DNA of 14,516 bases from JBFMAE01 sp040756085 (GCA_040756085.1 JBFMAE010000063.1:1-14516), one strand, 5' to 3'. Counted from the first letter of the stretch, positions 1 through 7,465 are shown. Program-made: numbers and translations. Notes: a model not told the origin generated them from the letters alone.

Positions 1-2
1 AT

Positions 3-104
3 GCTATTATCATAATCGAGAAGGCACTTAAAGATTACTGCAGAACTGGCACCTTACCAACTTTATTCGAACAAAGTGAAGCGCAACTATCTATAGCTGC
101 TTAA
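3..104 (+). CDS. C-terminal end of a gene cut by the window edge, unknown product
   Basis: An open plus-strand frame enters from the left edge and runs 33 codons to a TAA at 102-104. The encoded tail (…EKALKDYCRTGTLPTLFE…, ending SIAA) has normal protein composition and no low-complexity sequence, so it looks like the end of a real gene rather than chance. Its family cannot be told from 33 residues. It is the only plus-strand gene on this side and converges on the minus-strand defence operon; the hairpin with a T-tract at 279-311 is oriented to end its transcript. A chance open frame is the alternative. Confidence 0.45.
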   Translation, partial: AIIIIEKALKDYCRTGTLPTLFEQSEAQLSIAA

Positions 105-209
105 GATGGCTAAACAGTTGCCAATTTCTCAAATCATACCCCTGCGCTCTTTTTTAAATAGGAAAATATCTTATAATTTCAAGGAGTTACTTACCGGTAA
201 AAATAACTA

Positions 210-239
210 TTGACTTTTGGGCAAAATTGAGGATATTTA
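210..239 (+). promoter_or_regulatory. Weak possible sigma70-like promoter
   Basis: TTGACT at 210-215 is followed after 18 bp by TATTTA (234-239) in an AT-rich stretch. If used, transcription would start near 246 and end at the hairpin at 279-311, giving an RNA of only about 65 nt. No reading frame fits. The rest of 105-278 shows nothing coding. Confidence 0.2.
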
Positions 240-278
240 TATATAAAAAGCTCATCTGCCATGTGTAGAAGGAGTAAC

Positions 279-311
279 GAAGCCGCCTCAAAAGGGCGGC
301 TTCAGCTTTTT
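279..311 (+). terminator. Intrinsic terminator, plus-strand orientation
   Basis: A perfect 9-bp GC-rich stem (GAAGCCGCC, 279-287, with GGCGGCTTC, 295-303) and 7-nt loop is followed by AGC and a T5 tract (306-310). On the plus strand it is a good intrinsic terminator for the gene ending at 104. The minus-strand 165-codon gene reads into the same hairpin and its TGA stop (288-290) lies exactly at the loop; on that strand no T-run follows, so termination there is less certain. Confidence 0.7.
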
Positions 312-785
312 ATAGGCCTCGTATTCCTTTTTCAACTTCAATTTCGTATGTGTTTTTGTGACAAGGTAAGCCGTCCACAGGACGACATAGCCATGGCGCT
401 TTGCTAAGATAACTACATATTCTTCCTCTTCTAACCAGAGGCAAATTCTTTTCTCACCCCTCCGTTCGTTTACCCAAAATTTGATTGTCGGTTCATCCTC
501 ATGCTCAATGATTGGTCGAGGCCATCGGATCCTCTCACATCTTCTTAGATCTGGCAAACGATCTTTTTCCGATTTTCCCTCGGATATTAGATGCCAGAAT
601 GTGGCTTCTTTCCCCTTCTCGATAGGATGACGTTTAAGCGCAACTTTCATTCCTTTCAATGTAGGTGGACTGTCTACAAAATCTTCCTTAAAAAACTTAT
701 ATAATGCATTAAGGTACTGGTCCCAGTCACCCCCATGATCTTCAAAAAGAACAAGCGGGGGAAGCCAACCAATTTTTTCTGTCAC
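288..785 (-). CDS. Conserved uncharacterised 165-residue protein, possible nuclease/toxin-like partner of DUF3800
   Basis: The protein is soluble, charged, and has no signal peptide or membrane segment. A central block around residues 60-95 (KEATFWHLISEG, then PDLRRCERIRWPRPIIE) and a C-terminal block (ICLWLEEEEYVVILAKR, then a TAY motif) look like a compact conserved domain. His/Arg/Trp-rich motifs followed by a strand-rich Y-V-V-I-L-A-K-R segment recall small RNase folds of the RelE/Barnase-EndoU type, but this is only inference and no catalytic set is proven. The start is GTG at 783-785, preceded at 8 nt by a GGAG inside the upstream gene; the GTGA overlap with the DUF3800 stop implies translational coupling. 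The stop lies in the loop of the 279-303 hairpin. The gene is real with high confidence; its function is unknown. Confidence 0.8.
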   Translation of the reverse strand: MTEKIGWLPPLVLFEDHGGDWDQYLNALYKFFKEDFVDSPPTLKGMKVALKRHPIEKGKEATFWHLISEGKSEKDRLPDLRRCERIRWPRPIIEHEDEPTIKFWVNERRGEKRICLWLEEEEYVVILAKRHGYVVLWTAYLVTKTHTKLKLKKEYEAYKKLKPPF

Positions 786-1498
786 GATTGTATCTCCGAT
801 GCCTGCCAGTGAAAAATATTAAATTTACTTTCGGAGAACAAAGTTGATTGAGTAAGCTTATATCCCGATCTCTTTCTAACTCGGTTCACGAGATGGACCT
901 TCGCAGCATTAGTAGAAAGCTCACGATTTGCGTATGAGACCGCACCAATTAAAAGGTCAGCTACCTGAAGAAGCTCGACTTCATGAGACCTTACAATCTG
1001 AACTCGCTCAATGATCTTTCTGGAAAAGTCATACATGTTATTTGCCAACACTTCATGCAACTTTTCTACCTTGGCTCCCCCCCGGGTATCTTTCATATCT
1101 AAATAAATCCGATAATGGGCCTTGGGATTGAGGATCAATTTGAGCATTTCAAAATACATTTTGTAATACCAGTCATCATGGCTTTGTGAGAAAACCTCGT
1201 GACGAAGTTTAGACTTATCGGGAACAACCAATCCCCGGAAATGTAGATCATCAACATCAAAAAAATAGTCCACGATATCCAGATAAAAACTTTCTTTAGC
1301 CGGAGAAACTTTCGTCCACTTTATCTCAAAATCAGCCTTCAAACTGTGTTGAATCTTCTTTTCCCGAATCCTAATGGAAATCTCTCTTACTTTTTCCGTT
1401 GCGCACCACACGGCACCGAGAGTCATCACTTTTTGATGGTCGGTCTCTAAGTGACAACTTTCATCACAATAGACATTGTAATGCTCAGATAAATCCAT
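782..1498 (-). CDS. DUF3800 family protein (RNase H-like fold)
   Basis: This 238-residue protein matches the DUF3800 pattern. An N-terminal strand carries the acidic pair in YCDES (D12, E13), a central E59 sits in EIKWTKV, another acidic strand is YLDMKD (D134), and the C-terminal LQVADLL motif (Q178-D181) completes the set. In RNase H-like folds such spaced acids coordinate metal, so nuclease activity on RNA or DNA is plausible but unproven. DUF3800 genes are common in prophages and defence islands. GAGAGG lies 6 nt before the ATG. The gene is separated by 135 bp from the upstream DUF4276 gene, so it may have its own promoter, and overlaps the next gene by 4 bp (GTGA), suggesting the two products act together. 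Confidence 0.85.
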   Translation of the reverse strand: MDLSEHYNVYCDESCHLETDHQKVMTLGAVWCATEKVREISIRIREKKIQHSLKADFEIKWTKVSPAKESFYLDIVDYFFDVDDLHFRGLVVPDKSKLRHEVFSQSHDDWYYKMYFEMLKLILNPKAHYRIYLDMKDTRGGAKVEKLHEVLANNMYDFSRKIIERVQIVRSHEVELLQVADLLIGAVSYANRELSTNAAKVHLVNRVRKRSGYKLTQSTLFSESKFNIFHWQASEIQS

Positions 1499-1633
1499 AT
1501 AATCCTCTCGCGGTTCTCTCTTCTTTCCAGGATTCCTTTAATCTCAAGTCCTGTTGATTGTCACTATCTATTTATCCCATGCTTCCTATCTTCTCATCTC
1601 CCCATCTTTCTTTTCAATGGATGGCCAACTTTT
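1499..1633. other. Intergenic spacer with purine-rich tract
   Basis: On the minus strand this 135-bp gap begins with a purine-rich run (GATGGGGAGATGAG at about 1595-1608, then GAAGATAGGAAG). It then has a GTGACA / 17 bp / TTAAAG arrangement that could be a weak promoter for the DUF3800 pair. No terminator-like hairpin was seen, so read-through from the ATPase/DUF4276 genes remains possible. Confidence 0.3.
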
Positions 1634-2257
1634 TTAGGGACGATACTTGTTAACCAATTCCTGTATTCGAGTTAAAGAGCGATTCAGACTGTCTGATGAT
1701 CGAGCAGCTCGTTCTGGTCTCCATCCTCTCTGAGGATCGGATGCGAATTCGATGAGCCTTGAGACATAAGCCGGGCCGATCTTACGCCCGCTTCCAGGTC
1801 GTGGCACCATGTCGAGCCGAATATCACGACTTCGCGACCGTCTTGATAGTTCAATTACTATTTCTTTTGGATCATCCAATAATTCGGGTTCTGCTGGGAC
1901 ATTCGATAAGCGAACCCGGAAGAATGATGCAAAACGTTCACGATCAGCAAGAAGCCATGCCTCAATCTCTCGAACAGCAATTCGAAAACACATAAATGGC
2001 CCCGGGTTCGGCAACCAGATTGCCTTCAAAGGCGAGGGACAATCTGCGTCCCGATTCAGATCAACGAGGACTATCCAGGGATGTTGGCGGGCTGCATTGT
2101 TGTAACCATTGACTCTTTGTCTGAGAAGGGATTTACCTCTCTTGCCATAAATAGGACCAATCTGTCCACCTGCCTCAACGATTAGACGCTTGACCACTGC
2201 TTCATCGACTACCCCTTCTACGGCAGACGAAATGACAATTGGTGTGACAACAGGCAC
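1634..2257 (-). CDS. DUF4276 family, TOPRIM-like nuclease subunit of a predicted ATPase-linked defence pair
   Basis: This 207-residue soluble protein has the TOPRIM-like arrangement. E14 lies in an EGVVDEAVVK helix start, VLVDLNRDAD supplies D66 and D70/D72 at a strand end, and IAVREIEAWLLADRERF (E97, E99) is the hallmark of DUF4276. Such proteins are usually encoded next to an AAA/ABC-type ATPase, as here. By analogy with OLD-, PARIS- and AbiL-type pairs the TOPRIM protein would be the effector nuclease released or activated by the ATPase; this is inference. It starts with GTG (2255-2257) immediately after the ATPase TAA, with GGAG 8 nt upstream inside the ATPase gene, so the two are translationally coupled. 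The pair looks visibly richer in CpG and Arg codons than the AT-rich RM gene upstream, suggesting a separate acquisition. Confidence 0.8.
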   Translation of the reverse strand: MPVVTPIVISSAVEGVVDEAVVKRLIVEAGGQIGPIYGKRGKSLLRQRVNGYNNAARQHPWIVLVDLNRDADCPSPLKAIWLPNPGPFMCFRIAVREIEAWLLADRERFASFFRVRLSNVPAEPELLDDPKEIVIELSRRSRSRDIRLDMVPRPGSGRKIGPAYVSRLIEFASDPQRGWRPERAARSSDSLNRSLTRIQELVNKYRP

Positions 2258-3421
2258 TTATAAATCTCCAAATAAAGAGAGTTGTTCCGGATGCTGTGGT
2301 TGTGTTTTCGCTATCGCCACTTCGGCCATAGACAGTCCACCTTCCAGTAAGCTCCTGATCTCAGATAACTCGCCTGTAGCGCGCACACTCGTTCCATTTT
2401 CACCTGGCTGGAGCAAAAGCACCTCATCCAGACCAATCCCGTCATCGCGCAACAGATCCGATGAGTGTGTGCTGACAAGGATCTGCCGATTCATGCGGCG
2501 TTGAATTCTTGCAAACATTTGCGGAATGAAACGAACGACTTCCGGATGAAGCGAGAGCTCGGGCTCTTCGAGAAGAAGTGGACCGCTGCCGTCTAATACT
2601 GACCAAAGGAGGCCCATCAGACGCAATGTCCCATCAGAAAACTGGTCCTCCGCCTGCCATGCACCTTGAGGCCGCCAATGTTCGTACTTTCCCCTTAGAT
2701 GTGGAGCACCCCTCGCATCACGAAAGAGTTCGATCTCAGCAAGTTGAGGCACGGCTACACGCAACGCATTACGAATCTGTTTTAATCGAGATTTCTGTGT
2801 TTTGTCTGAAGTCAGGGCAACTTGCTCCAGGAAATCACCTCCATAGGGGTCGTTTTTACGACCTAACGAACGGTCCGGGTCTCGAACAAATTGAGGCACG
2901 ATGTGAAGATATCGGACTGACGCGAAGAAGTTACTGATCTCCCTGAACGCTTGGTTGGCATTAATCTGTTCAAGATAGGTTTGTGTCAGGCGTGCCGGGT
3001 CCTTTCGATCTTCTTCGAGTGGTCTCGCCAAAATCTCCTTACCCTCGTGTATAACCCTTTCTTTCTTTATAATAGGTTGCTGAAGGTTGTTTTGGGAAAA
3101 ATGAAGTTCATAATCCCACTCAAATTCGCCATCGGACTTACCAAGGCAGACATGGACAACGATGTCTGGATTTCTGCGCGTAGCCAGACATCGCAGGCGG
3201 GAAACGCCTCCTCTCTTAAGAACAGCTTCCTGAAATCCCCCTCCAACTGTAACAATGTCGGATAGGAATCGAAAGACATCAAGAAAGTTCGATTTTCCCG
3301 AAGCATTAGGCCCTACCAGAAAAGCCCTCCATTGCAATGGAACATCAATGCTGAAGAAATTCCGCCAATTCTTCAGATGAATCTCTGCAAAACGGAATAC
3401 GCTACGCCTTTGTTCTCCCAT
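2258..3421 (-). CDS. AAA_15/AAA_21-type ABC-like ATPase with C-terminal sliding-clamp-binding motif
   Basis: This 387-residue SMC/RecF-like ATPase has no transporter features. The N-terminus reads IHLKNWRNF, typical of RecF/OLD-type ATPases. Walker A is GPNASGKS (37-44), a degenerate signature FSDGTLRLMG lies near 262, Walker B LLLEEPELSLHP near 282-293 has the catalytic Glu, and the switch His is H319 in LVSTHSS. A linker follows, then the extreme C-terminus QLSLFGDL (380-387), in which QLSLF matches the beta-clamp-binding consensus. A strong AAAGGAG lies 5 nt before the ATG, and the stop abuts the GTG of the DUF4276 gene. It probably acts in the cytoplasm as the ATP-driven sensor or regulator of the DUF4276 protein in phage defence. 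It differs from GajA in lacking a fused TOPRIM domain. Family confidence is high; system assignment is inferred. Confidence 0.85.
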   Translation of the reverse strand: MGEQRRSVFRFAEIHLKNWRNFFSIDVPLQWRAFLVGPNASGKSNFLDVFRFLSDIVTVGGGFQEAVLKRGGVSRLRCLATRRNPDIVVHVCLGKSDGEFEWDYELHFSQNNLQQPIIKKERVIHEGKEILARPLEEDRKDPARLTQTYLEQINANQAFREISNFFASVRYLHIVPQFVRDPDRSLGRKNDPYGGDFLEQVALTSDKTQKSRLKQIRNALRVAVPQLAEIELFRDARGAPHLRGKYEHWRPQGAWQAEDQFSDGTLRLMGLLWSVLDGSGPLLLEEPELSLHPEVVRFIPQMFARIQRRMNRQILVSTHSSDLLRDDGIGLDEVLLLQPGENGTSVRATGELSEIRSLLEGGLSMAEVAIAKTQPQHPEQLSLFGDL

Positions 3422-3478
3422 GTGCTCTCCTTTGGTAATTCTTCCATGACTATAATGTATTCTGCAGCTTTCGAACGG

Positions 3479-6400
3479 CTATTCTATCATCTTTTCACGC
3501 AATTTTGCCCAAACGGTATGGGTCAATAGATCTCGTGTTTTATTTTGAAGGATTGAAGAAGTATATTCTTCCAGGGTCGCCTGTGCGATACTAAAAAGGT
3601 TTTCCCATTGATCGATGATCCTGACAAGATAATCACTATCTTTTGGAACCATGACTCGATCCCAACCCATCTCTGCAAAAACACGCAAGTAACGGGCTTG
3701 AATCTTACTTGAACAATCGATGGTTTTTCTGCCGACTTTCAAATGCCACCCAAAAAGAGAGTTTTCTATTTCTATAGGTTCGGCTCGTTCAGGAAGGTCT
3801 ATACTGTAGCAAGGAACTGTAATGATTTGGTTTTTATAAAAAGTTTCAATATTATCTTCTTCAAGTTGGCTTAAGACATTTTGTACCAAAAGTCCCATGT
3901 CAAGGCCTTCTTTAGTTTTTTTGACCTTTTTCAGGCTTTGTGCTTTTTGAAGCCGAGTCGTAACAAGATCCTTAACTGCCTCACGGACTTCTTCTTGTTC
4001 TTGAGGAGAAAGACCCAAAATATTCCCAAGGATATATTCGTCTATTGTCTGGCGATCCTGCGAAACAGATTCCTTTTCGACCGTTCCAACAGGGCGTCTT
4101 AAGAGATCTTTAAGTTCTGGTAACATCGATTTTTTAAATTGACCTGGCGAAATAACCTGCATCTTGCGAATATCTGTTGGATCGACCTTTAGCATTCCTC
4201 CACCCATACTCGATCGCCCATGCAATTCTATTAACAGCCAACCGAATGCCGAATTGAAAAATGACCAAATAATTTCAGAATATTTTTTATCTTTAAGTCT
4301 AATCTCAGTAAAACTATTGCTTGAAATCGCATGGGCTGTGTTTAGTGAACAATATATTCTGTCACCAATTCCACAAGGGAGTATCAAATCAGCGGCCTCA
4401 CGAGCATCAAACCTATACCATACCGCTTTGCTCTTGTAGGTTTTGCCCATATGGATCTTTAATTGTTCACCATGTTTAATGTAGGAAAGAGCTCCGGTCC
4501 CTTTGAGAGCAGATTTATCTTCATCCACGGAAAAGAAATATCGATCAAGATGTTTTGGTAATAACTCGAAAAAGTTATTATTGCGAGGTCTCATAAGGCC
4601 AGGTCGAAGATATTGCTTTTCAATCTTAAACTTCTCAGCCACCTCTCGCCTTATATAGAAAAAATCATTAGCTCCCGTTGGCTTCCCTTCATTTACCTCT
4701 GCAAATAATCGAAGGGGTAGAAGTTTATCCTTTGCTTTTCCCATGATGGTGAAGAAAATTTCAGGCGCACGAATGTATTTGCCCCATTTGGCACCAATGT
4801 ATTTTCCTTCCTCCGTGTCATACCCTTCTTCCCAGAGATCTTTCTGGCTTTTGGGATATATCCGAAATTCCTCGTTTTCATAATAGGATGAGTGGCCCAG
4901 GATATTCTTAATAAGTTTGTCAATGGCTTCAAGGCGCCCCACCTCTTTTTCCCACATGCTTTCTGCAAGAGGTATGAAGTGACGAAGTGGTTTCTTAAGA
5001 TAAGCAAACCGAATTAAATTTTCACTCCGCTCTTTTTTGAGTTTATCCCCACTTGCCTTTTCCAAAATCACGATACAGGTGTTGATATCAGCGTCCTCAA
5101 ACCAACGTTCCACCTTTGACTCGATAATCGCAATGATTTTATAATGAGAAAGGAAATGTTCCTGTAATCCCTTTCCATAATCAGCATCAAGCCATGAATT
5201 GGAAACTATAAAACCGAATCTACCAACGTTTTGTAAAAACTTAGTCCCGTGGATAAAGAAGTAGGCATATATACCAGCTCGTTTTGAAATATCTGCAAAT
5301 CTTTTCCCATCGGGACCAATAAGTGCTCTTTTTATCAGTTTTTCTTTATAACCTTCTGCTTTTTCCTGGATGTCTTCAATTTCCAGGTGTCGGGTATAGG
5401 GAGGATTTCCCACAATAGCATCAAAAAATCTTGGATGCTCTAAGGTCTTCTCGAACTTTCCAAGACCTTTGATTTGAATCTTCCGCCATGACTTTGGCAA
5501 TGAAAATTCAACCCGATCCGGCAAGAGATCAAAAAAGTCCTTTTGAATCACTCTGGGATAGTTCTCGTCCGATCGAAGGTCATTGATAGCTAAATTGATG
5601 GTGGTGAGATGTGCCGGAAATTTAGCGATGTCATTGCCCCAGATGGTTTTAAGGATTTCTTCATGGGTGAGCCGCTGGTTCATCAGTTTTTTGTGTTGAT
5701 AAGCACGAACAAGGAATGTCCCGGCTCCACACCCAGGGTCAAGGATTTTGTCAGTCTCATGTTTTAAGCAGAATCGAAGGATGAGATCTACCACATCCGG
5801 ATTGGTAAAATATTGCCCGAGGATATGGCGCTCTTCATCAGGAATCAACTTCTCAAAGATGCGGCCAATGACGTCATACCCAATCTTCGAAAAATCATAC
5901 TTGGAGAGAACCTCGACTAACTCCTTAATCTCCTCTACCACATCTCTGTTGTCGGGAAATGCGATCTGATCAATGAAGTCAGTCGAGTAAATGGTTTCAT
6001 AATCAATCTTGAGAACAAGATTGAAGAAGCCTTGTAGGGTCGATTGAAGTAATTCGCCGCTTTTAAGGCTTTTTGGGATCTCCAGGGGATCCAATCGTCG
6101 AATCGGCTGTATAACGCTATAAAAAAGAATCTTGTTAACCAACAGATAAGCTGTCTGACGTGCCGCCTTGTTGTAATCCTGATTCTGAAAAGAGAAGCTC
6201 CATCCCTGTTCAATAAACCAGCTTTGAAGTTGTTTTGAAAACTTTCGATCTCCCTTGACCTTCTCCTCGATGATCCGTTTGTAATAGATAGAAAGAGTCT
6301 TTATCGTATTTTGAAGCCGGTAAACCAATATTTCATCGATAGGATGTTTTGGCTCAGCCTTCTTACCAGTGGATATTTCAACCAGATCAATGAGAAATCT

Positions 6401-6874
6401 TTCAAGACCCCGATAGATCGCACTCTTAATTCCTGGCTCTTCGATGGTATTCGGATCGATCATGGAAGAAAGTGTATAGCGTTGGACAATCTGTTTCTCC
6501 AAAGAATCCATGCGGTTAGCTTTTTCGGTATTAAACCAGACCAATTCCCTAAAGTTGGATGTGCAAAAGTAAGGGGCGTGACGCCTTGAGGCTTTGATTC
6601 TGGCCGGTTCAATCAATTCGGTTTCGCTGAGAGGATCAAGAAAAGCAGGTGGCTTTAGTTCAATTACACAAAGAATCTCTTCACTTCCAGGACGGTTTTT
6701 AATCACAATATCAGGTTGTTTTCGGTCAGGACCACTTGTCTCCTGCTCCACAACACCCAATTGAAGATGCTTCTCCTGGATGATTTCGTTCATCCACTGA
6801 ACCAGTTTTTGATTGTTAGTCCGTTCTGTCTTACGGGCTATCTTCTCATAGGGATTAGAGATTCGACGGGTCAT
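3479..6874 (-). CDS. Type IIG-like restriction-modification enzyme (PD-(D/E)XK nuclease fused to N6-adenine methyltransferase)
   Basis: A single 1131-residue chain combines cutting and methylation. Residues 1-115 carry a PD-(D/E)XK-type site: D55 in PDIVI, then E72-L-K74 in VIELKPP. A helical connector (about 150-345) leads to the gamma-class methyltransferase: GQYFTNP (353-359, motif X), ILDPGCGAGTFL (377-388, AdoMet motif I) and NPPY (490-493, motif IV, catalytic for adenine N6). The region from about 690 on, with GKPTGANDFFYI, resembles the target-recognition part of Eco57I-like enzymes. No Walker motifs or helicase exist, so it is neither type ISP nor type I, and PglX of BREX lacks such a nuclease. 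It overlaps the upstream RadC-like gene by ATGA (6871-6874), with GAGG about 10 nt upstream. Its target sequence cannot be read from the protein. Confidence 0.88.
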   Translation of the reverse strand: MTRRISNPYEKIARKTERTNNQKLVQWMNEIIQEKHLQLGVVEQETSGPDRKQPDIVIKNRPGSEEILCVIELKPPAFLDPLSETELIEPARIKASRRHAPYFCTSNFRELVWFNTEKANRMDSLEKQIVQRYTLSSMIDPNTIEEPGIKSAIYRGLERFLIDLVEISTGKKAEPKHPIDEILVYRLQNTIKTLSIYYKRIIEEKVKGDRKFSKQLQSWFIEQGWSFSFQNQDYNKAARQTAYLLVNKILFYSVIQPIRRLDPLEIPKSLKSGELLQSTLQGFFNLVLKIDYETIYSTDFIDQIAFPDNRDVVEEIKELVEVLSKYDFSKIGYDVIGRIFEKLIPDEERHILGQYFTNPDVVDLILRFCLKHETDKILDPGCGAGTFLVRAYQHKKLMNQRLTHEEILKTIWGNDIAKFPAHLTTINLAINDLRSDENYPRVIQKDFFDLLPDRVEFSLPKSWRKIQIKGLGKFEKTLEHPRFFDAIVGNPPYTRHLEIEDIQEKAEGYKEKLIKRALIGPDGKRFADISKRAGIYAYFFIHGTKFLQNVGRFGFIVSNSWLDADYGKGLQEHFLSHYKIIAIIESKVERWFEDADINTCIVILEKASGDKLKKERSENLIRFAYLKKPLRHFIPLAESMWEKEVGRLEAIDKLIKNILGHSSYYENEEFRIYPKSQKDLWEEGYDTEEGKYIGAKWGKYIRAPEIFFTIMGKAKDKLLPLRLFAEVNEGKPTGANDFFYIRREVAEKFKIEKQYLRPGLMRPRNNNFFELLPKHLDRYFFSVDEDKSALKGTGALSYIKHGEQLKIHMGKTYKSKAVWYRFDAREAADLILPCGIGDRIYCSLNTAHAISSNSFTEIRLKDKKYSEIIWSFFNSAFGWLLIELHGRSSMGGGMLKVDPTDIRKMQVISPGQFKKSMLPELKDLLRRPVGTVEKESVSQDRQTIDEYILGNILGLSPQEQEEVREAVKDLVTTRLQKAQSLKKVKKTKEGLDMGLLVQNVLSQLEEDNIETFYKNQIITVPCYSIDLPERAEPIEIENSLFGWHLKVGRKTIDCSSKIQARYLRVFAEMGWDRVMVPKDSDYLVRIIDQWENLFSIAQATLEEYTSSILQNKTRDLLTHTVWAKLREKMIE

Positions 6875-7191
6875 TCGCTTTGTTCCTCTAATACTTGATT
6901 GACAATCCGCCGAGCAATATCAAAGGCGGCTGCAATACGACAGAGTTTGACTTGGCCCAGGCCTTTAATCTTCATAAATTCTTTCAAATCCTGCTCTGCC
7001 ATCCCTCGGAATGACTGGAATTTCTCAATCAGTTCTTGGGCGATCTGTTCAGCAGATTTCCGAGGGGAGCCTGAGGAAATGATAATAGCCAGTAACTCGG
7101 CATCAGTTAAGGTATCAGGGCCAGCCCGAAGGAGCTTGCCACCTGGGTGCCTCCATGAACCTTCCGTAGTAAAATGTTTTGGAATTACCAT
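6871..7191 (-). CDS. Stand-alone RadC N-terminal (UPF0758 helix-hairpin-helix) domain protein
   Basis: The 106 residues match only the N-terminal half of RadC: KLLRAGPDTLTDAELLAII (19-37), SGSPRKSAEQIAQEL, and a helix-hairpin-helix (about 74-88, IKGLGQVKLCRIAAA) that in this fold contacts DNA backbone. The C-terminal MPN+/JAB metallopeptidase-like domain with its HxH motif is absent; the reading frame ends cleanly with TGA overlapping the RM start codon, so this is not a frameshift. I chose the ATG at 7189-7191 because GGAG lies 8 nt upstream; the frame is open to a TTG at 7215 (114 residues) with no better ribosome site. Coupling to the RM gene suggests a DNA-binding accessory role in that system, which is inference. 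Confidence 0.75.
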   Translation of the reverse strand: MVIPKHFTTEGSWRHPGGKLLRAGPDTLTDAELLAIIISSGSPRKSAEQIAQELIEKFQSFRGMAEQDLKEFMKIKGLGQVKLCRIAAAFDIARRIVNQVLEEQSE

Positions 7192-7344
7192 AATGACATC
7201 TCCATTTGAAGGCAAAATATTAAATCAGGAGAAATTGGACTCCCAGCCTTCAAGTTCCATTTACAAGTCCAAATCATGTGCGTTTTTGCCAAACTGGCTA
7301 TTGATCAAGTGTTTTTGGATAGGAGTTTACCAGATTGGGAGAAA

Positions 7345-7465
7345 AAATCAACCCACTCGACTCCCCGGTCTGAAGATCGGGATATGGCTTCGGCGTGGAC
7401 GGGTCAACTGATTTCGACCGAAGACTCAGCCGAACGCTCAGGGTTGATACTGAGCGGCGCTTTTT
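7345..7465 (+). ncRNA. Candidate structured RNA, family not recognised
   Basis: Read on the plus strand the segment holds CCCGGTC-TGAA-GATCGGG (7364-7381), GGCTTCGGC (7387-7395) facing GCCGAA (7429-7434), and a final perfect 7-bp hairpin. In addition ATCAACCC (7348-7355) is complementary to GGGTTGAT (7441-7448) in the last hairpin, a possible long-range pairing. The first hairpin has a G·U wobble on the plus strand but an A·C mismatch on the minus strand, favouring plus-strand RNA. There is no neighbouring plus-strand gene for it to control and no known RNA family fits. Confidence 0.25.
7435..7465 (+). terminator. Terminator-like hairpin
   Basis: CGCTCAG (7435-7441) and CTGAGCG (7450-7456) form a perfect 7-bp stem with an 8-nt loop, followed by GCGC and T5 (7461-7465) on the plus strand. 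The T-tract starts a few bases after the stem, so it is a moderate terminator. On the minus strand it lies downstream of ilvA but without a T-run. Confidence 0.4.

Noticed and set aside
1759..2937. Several plus-strand frames of 78-119 codons
   Set aside because: They lie antisense to the DUF4276 and ATPase genes, whose minus-strand products have intact family motifs.
3479..6874. BREX PglX or type ISP enzyme
   Set aside because: The protein has an N-terminal PD-(D/E)XK motif not expected in PglX, no helicase or Walker motifs as in type ISP, and no other BREX genes are nearby.
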